From Cellvibrionales bacterium UBA4451 (lineage in GTDB: Bacteria; Pseudomonadota; Gammaproteobacteria; Pseudomonadales; Porticoccaceae): 64,000 nucleotides of DNA. A model generated the notes under the pieces. It was not told where the DNA came from. It saw only the letters and a program-made list of their open reading frames with translations, and did not search any database. The DNA is taken from positions 86,159-150,158 of the forward strand of contig DGPB01000012.1 in assembly GCA_002390285.1 (NCBI GenBank), given 5' to 3'. Positions 61,853 to 64,000 of the stretch are shown here, one piece after another (positions within the stretch are counted from its first letter, which is position 1; every line of letters begins with the position of its first letter). Made by a program: the position numbers and the translations under genes.

Positions 61853-63346
61853 TTAATTATTGTCACCCTCTTCAGCGAACCAGGGTGCACGGGCTGTCAT
61901 AATCAGTTCAGCAGCACGCTCTTCATTAATAGTGTCGATATCCAGCAGGTCATCAACTGCCTGCTCTGCTAAGTCTTCCATAGTGACAATGCCACGAGCT
62001 GCTAGCACTCGGGCTAGCTCGTCATCCATGCCTTCCATGGTCAACAAATCTTCGGCCGGCTCGGAGATGTCTTCTTCCGAAGCCAGCGCCATCGTCAACA
62101 ATGCATCCTTGGCACGGGCACGTAATTCTTCTGCTATATCTTCATCAAACCCTTCAATACCTGCCATTTCCTCGAGAGGGACATAGGCCACCTCCTCGAG
62201 AGAAGTAAAGCCTTCTTCAACCAGAACAGTAGCCACGTCCTCATCTATATCCAGCTTATTTTTGAAGACTTCAATCAACGAGCTCGACTCTTCCTGCTGT
62301 TTACCTTCAGCCTCATCAACGCTCATGACATTGATTTTCCAGCCAGTTAACTCTGATGCTAGACGCACATTTTGTCCATTTCGGCCAATTGCCATCGCCA
62401 GCGACCCTTCTGCTACAGCCACATCCATAGAGCGAGTATCTTCATCAACAACAATAGACTCTACTTCTGCAGGCGCCATAGCATTAATCACTAGCTGAGC
62501 AGGGTTATCGTCCCAGAGCACAATATCGATACGCTCACCGTCCAGCTCATTTGATACCGCTTGCACACGAGCTCCACGCATACCAACACATGCACCAATG
62601 GGGTCAATGCGACCATCGTTGGTTTTCACGGCAATCTTGGCTCGAGAACCGTGGTCTCGGGCGCTGCCTCGAATTTCAATCACTTCTTCTGCTATCTCCG
62701 GCACTTCAATACGAAACAGCTCGATCAGCATTTCATTACACTTTCGGCTCAAAAATAACTGAGGGCCTCGGTTTTCCGGATTAATCTCCTTCAGGACTGC
62801 TCGCACTCGATCATTGATTCGAAAGACTTCTCGGCCTATCAACTCCTCACGAGTCATCAATGCCTCGGCATTGTTGCCTAGGTCGACGATGATGTTATCG
62901 CGGGTAACCTTCTTAACAGTACCACTGACAAGTTCACCAATTTGATCTTGATACTGCTCAACCACCAGAGCCCGCTCAGCATCACGCACCTTCTGAACAA
63001 TAACTTGCTTGGCTGTTTGTGCTGCGATCCGACCAAAACCGATATTTTCTACAGACTCTTCAAAGGTATCACCGGCCTTGAGCCCTGCATCTTTCTCGTG
63101 GGCCTCCTCCAGCGTAAACTGGGTGCCAAGTTCCGCCAAGGTCTCATCATCAACGACATCCCACCAACGGTAAGTGTCATAACCTCCCGTACTGCGATCA
63201 ATCGCCACGCGGATATTTGCATCCTCGTCATAACGTTTTTTGGTCGCTGTAGCCAGAGCCTGTTCGATGGCCTCGAATATAACGTCCGCGGCAACGCCCT
63301 TTTCGTTAGAAACGGCTTCCACCACCATCAAAATTTCTTTGTTCAT
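61853..63346 (-). CDS. nusA: Transcription termination/antitermination protein NusA
   Basis: This 497-residue NusA has the N-terminal RNAP-binding domain, S1 (GELVSGTVKKVTRDNIIVDLG), two KH domains (GACVGMRGARVQAVSNEL, MAIGRNGQNVRLA) and two C-terminal acidic helix-hairpin repeats. GAGGCTGAAAA precedes its ATG. It controls pausing and termination and probably this operon itself. Confidence 0.97.
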   Translation of the reverse strand: MNKEILMVVEAVSNEKGVAADVIFEAIEQALATATKKRYDEDANIRVAIDRSTGGYDTYRWWDVVDDETLAELGTQFTLEEAHEKDAGLKAGDTFEESVENIGFGRIAAQTAKQVIVQKVRDAERALVVEQYQDQIGELVSGTVKKVTRDNIIVDLGNNAEALMTREELIGREVFRINDRVRAVLKEINPENRGPQLFLSRKCNEMLIELFRIEVPEIAEEVIEIRGSARDHGSRAKIAVKTNDGRIDPIGACVGMRGARVQAVSNELDGERIDIVLWDDNPAQLVINAMAPAEVESIVVDEDTRSMDVAVAEGSLAMAIGRNGQNVRLASELTGWKINVMSVDEAEGKQQEESSSLIEVFKNKLDIDEDVATVLVEEGFTSLEEVAYVPLEEMAGIEGFDEDIAEELRARAKDALLTMALASEEDISEPAEDLLTMEGMDDELARVLAARGIVTMEDLAEQAVDDLLDIDTINEERAAELIMTARAPWFAEEGDNN

Positions 63347-63367
63347 TTTTCAGCCTCGCAATCGCTC

Positions 63368-63826
63368 TCAAAACTGGGGAACGATATTCGCCTTTTCAAT
63401 ACTATCTATGGGAAAGAGAAACTCATGATCTTCAACAACCACTAAGACATCCTCTCCCTCTACACCACTTAGACGACCCTTAAAGTTCCGCCTACCTTCA
63501 TAAGGAAAACGTAGCCGCAAGGTAACCTTTTCACCTATATACATTTCAAACTGGGCAAGAGTATACAGCGGCCTGTCCATCCCTGGGGAAGAAACCTCAA
63601 GGGTATAGTCTCCGCTAATCAGGTCTTCCACATCCATCAAACTACCGACCTGACGACTAATTTTTTCACAGTCCTCAACAGCGACAACACCATCAATTCG
63701 ATCTATGTAGATACGCAACATGGCACTGCGACCTGAGGACAAATATTCTAGGCCCCAAAACTCACAGCCCATGGCTTCTACCACCGGCACGATCAACGCT
63801 GTAAGTATTTCCTGTCTTGTTGCCAC
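63368..63826 (-). CDS. rimP: Ribosome maturation factor RimP
   Basis: This 152-residue RimP has IVPVVEAMGCEFWGLEYL, IDRIDGVVAVEDCEKISRQ and YTLEVSSPGMDRPLY. GTG 63824-63826 is chosen because GGAAG lies 5 bp upstream; an in-frame TTG seven codons earlier lacks this. It matures the 30S subunit and begins the rimP-nusA-infB operon. Confidence 0.93.
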   Translation of the reverse strand: MATRQEILTALIVPVVEAMGCEFWGLEYLSSGRSAMLRIYIDRIDGVVAVEDCEKISRQVGSLMDVEDLISGDYTLEVSSPGMDRPLYTLAQFEMYIGEKVTLRLRFPYEGRRNFKGRLSGVEGEDVLVVVEDHEFLFPIDSIEKANIVPQF

Positions 63827-63849
63827 AGTAACTTCCAGTAAACCCAATC

Positions 63850-63919
63850 AAAAAATGGGCACTAGGCCCACTTCTTATGACAGCGTAGGCTGCCTAACAA
63901 AAAGCCCCTAAAAAGGGGC
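63850..63919 (-). terminator. Two terminator-like hairpins between the tRNA and rimP
   Basis: On the minus strand, first GCCCC-TTTTT-A-GGGGC (63904-63919) with a T run, then TGGGC-CTAGT-GCCCA (63856-63870) followed by six Ts (63850-63855). Either would terminate a tRNA transcript or attenuate entry into rimP-nusA. The second ends 23 bp before the rimP start. Confidence 0.7.
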
Positions 63920-63980
63920 CTTTCGAATACGTATTTTACCTACGTATTGATACTGGTTCTAAATCACCAATATCTAAATT

Positions 63981-64000
63981 TGGTAGCGGGGACAGGATTT
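63981..64000 (-). tRNA. 3' end of a tRNA gene, cut by the window edge
   Basis: The minus strand begins AAATCCTGTCCCCGCTACCA: the 3' half of a T arm, a 7-nt acceptor strand CCCCGCT, discriminator A and an encoded CCA. Isotype cannot be read from this fragment; the position before rimP is often taken by tRNA-Met or tRNA-Leu. Confidence 0.7.

Noticed and set aside
63981..64000. Initiator tRNA-fMet call for the partial tRNA
   Set aside because: The acceptor 3' strand ends CCCCGCT-A, implying a normal A1:U72 pair rather than the C1xA72 mismatch of initiators; isotype left open.

Overview
The window reads as a contiguous piece of a gammaproteobacterial chromosome, probably marine and of the Cellvibrionales/Oceanospirillales type. 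The taxon is inferred from gene content and order: split B12-dependent nrdJa/nrdJb, an EfpL-type elongation factor, rapA, rlmA, the mrdA-rodA-mltB-rlpA-dacA-ybeD-lipB-lipA block and the rimP-nusA-infB-rbfA-truB-rpsO-pnp block. No CRISPR array, insertion sequence, integrase or rRNA was seen. Only the 3' end of a tRNA enters at the right edge.

Layout. 1-7.5 kb (minus): a propionyl-CoA to succinyl-CoA module, transcribed mcm > pccB > pccA > meaB > mce, with an AraC-type regulator divergent from it. 8.8-10.3 kb: an SDR oxidoreductase and a GST. 10.4-11.1 kb: a divergent pair of small HTH proteins around two matching palindromic operators, like a miniature Cro/CI switch. 11.3-17.1 kb: an esterase, then (minus) two tandem truncated hemoglobins (one broken by an amber codon), a double-CDGSH/FMN glutamate-synthase-like fusion, a nitronate monooxygenase and metY. 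17.3-21.8 kb: a small Lys-rich protein gene, gcvP and gcvT (no gcvH). 21.9-26.4 kb: a LysR regulator, a shikimate-kinase-like protein and nrdJab with a NrdR-box promoter. 26.9-31.3 kb: an FKBP/SlyD protein, rimO, and 3-hydroxybutyrate dehydrogenase with succinyl-CoA:3-ketoacid CoA transferase (ketone body or PHB use). 31.4-39.8 kb: a LysR regulator and many small housekeeping or conserved genes (yaeQ, DUF2288, an HI0933-type flavoprotein, ppnP, GNAT, GIY-YIG, sprT, PHP phosphoesterase, cupin, efpL, a second SlyD). 39.9-46.6 kb: rapA, rlmA, a porin, a third SlyD and an ABC ATPase. 46.6-54.8 kb: lipoate and cell-elongation genes. 55.0-64.0 kb: the translation/RNA-processing operon.

The most unusual signal is not a gene. 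Short degenerate tandem arrays (units of about 12-19 bp, one case 26-27 bp, 2-6 copies) sit at gene boundaries. They usually start with the last codons and stop codon of the upstream gene and repeat them into the intergenic space (gcvT, nrdJb, yaeQ, lipB, ppnP and others). Between lipB and lipA both flanking gene ends are duplicated: three 16-bp copies of the lipB stop region and a 17-bp copy of the lipA start region. Inside coding sequence (rapA, the rbfA tail) similar arrays occur with units that are multiples of three. This suggests a lineage-specific short-duplication process or a functional 3'-end element; the sequence alone does not decide between them.
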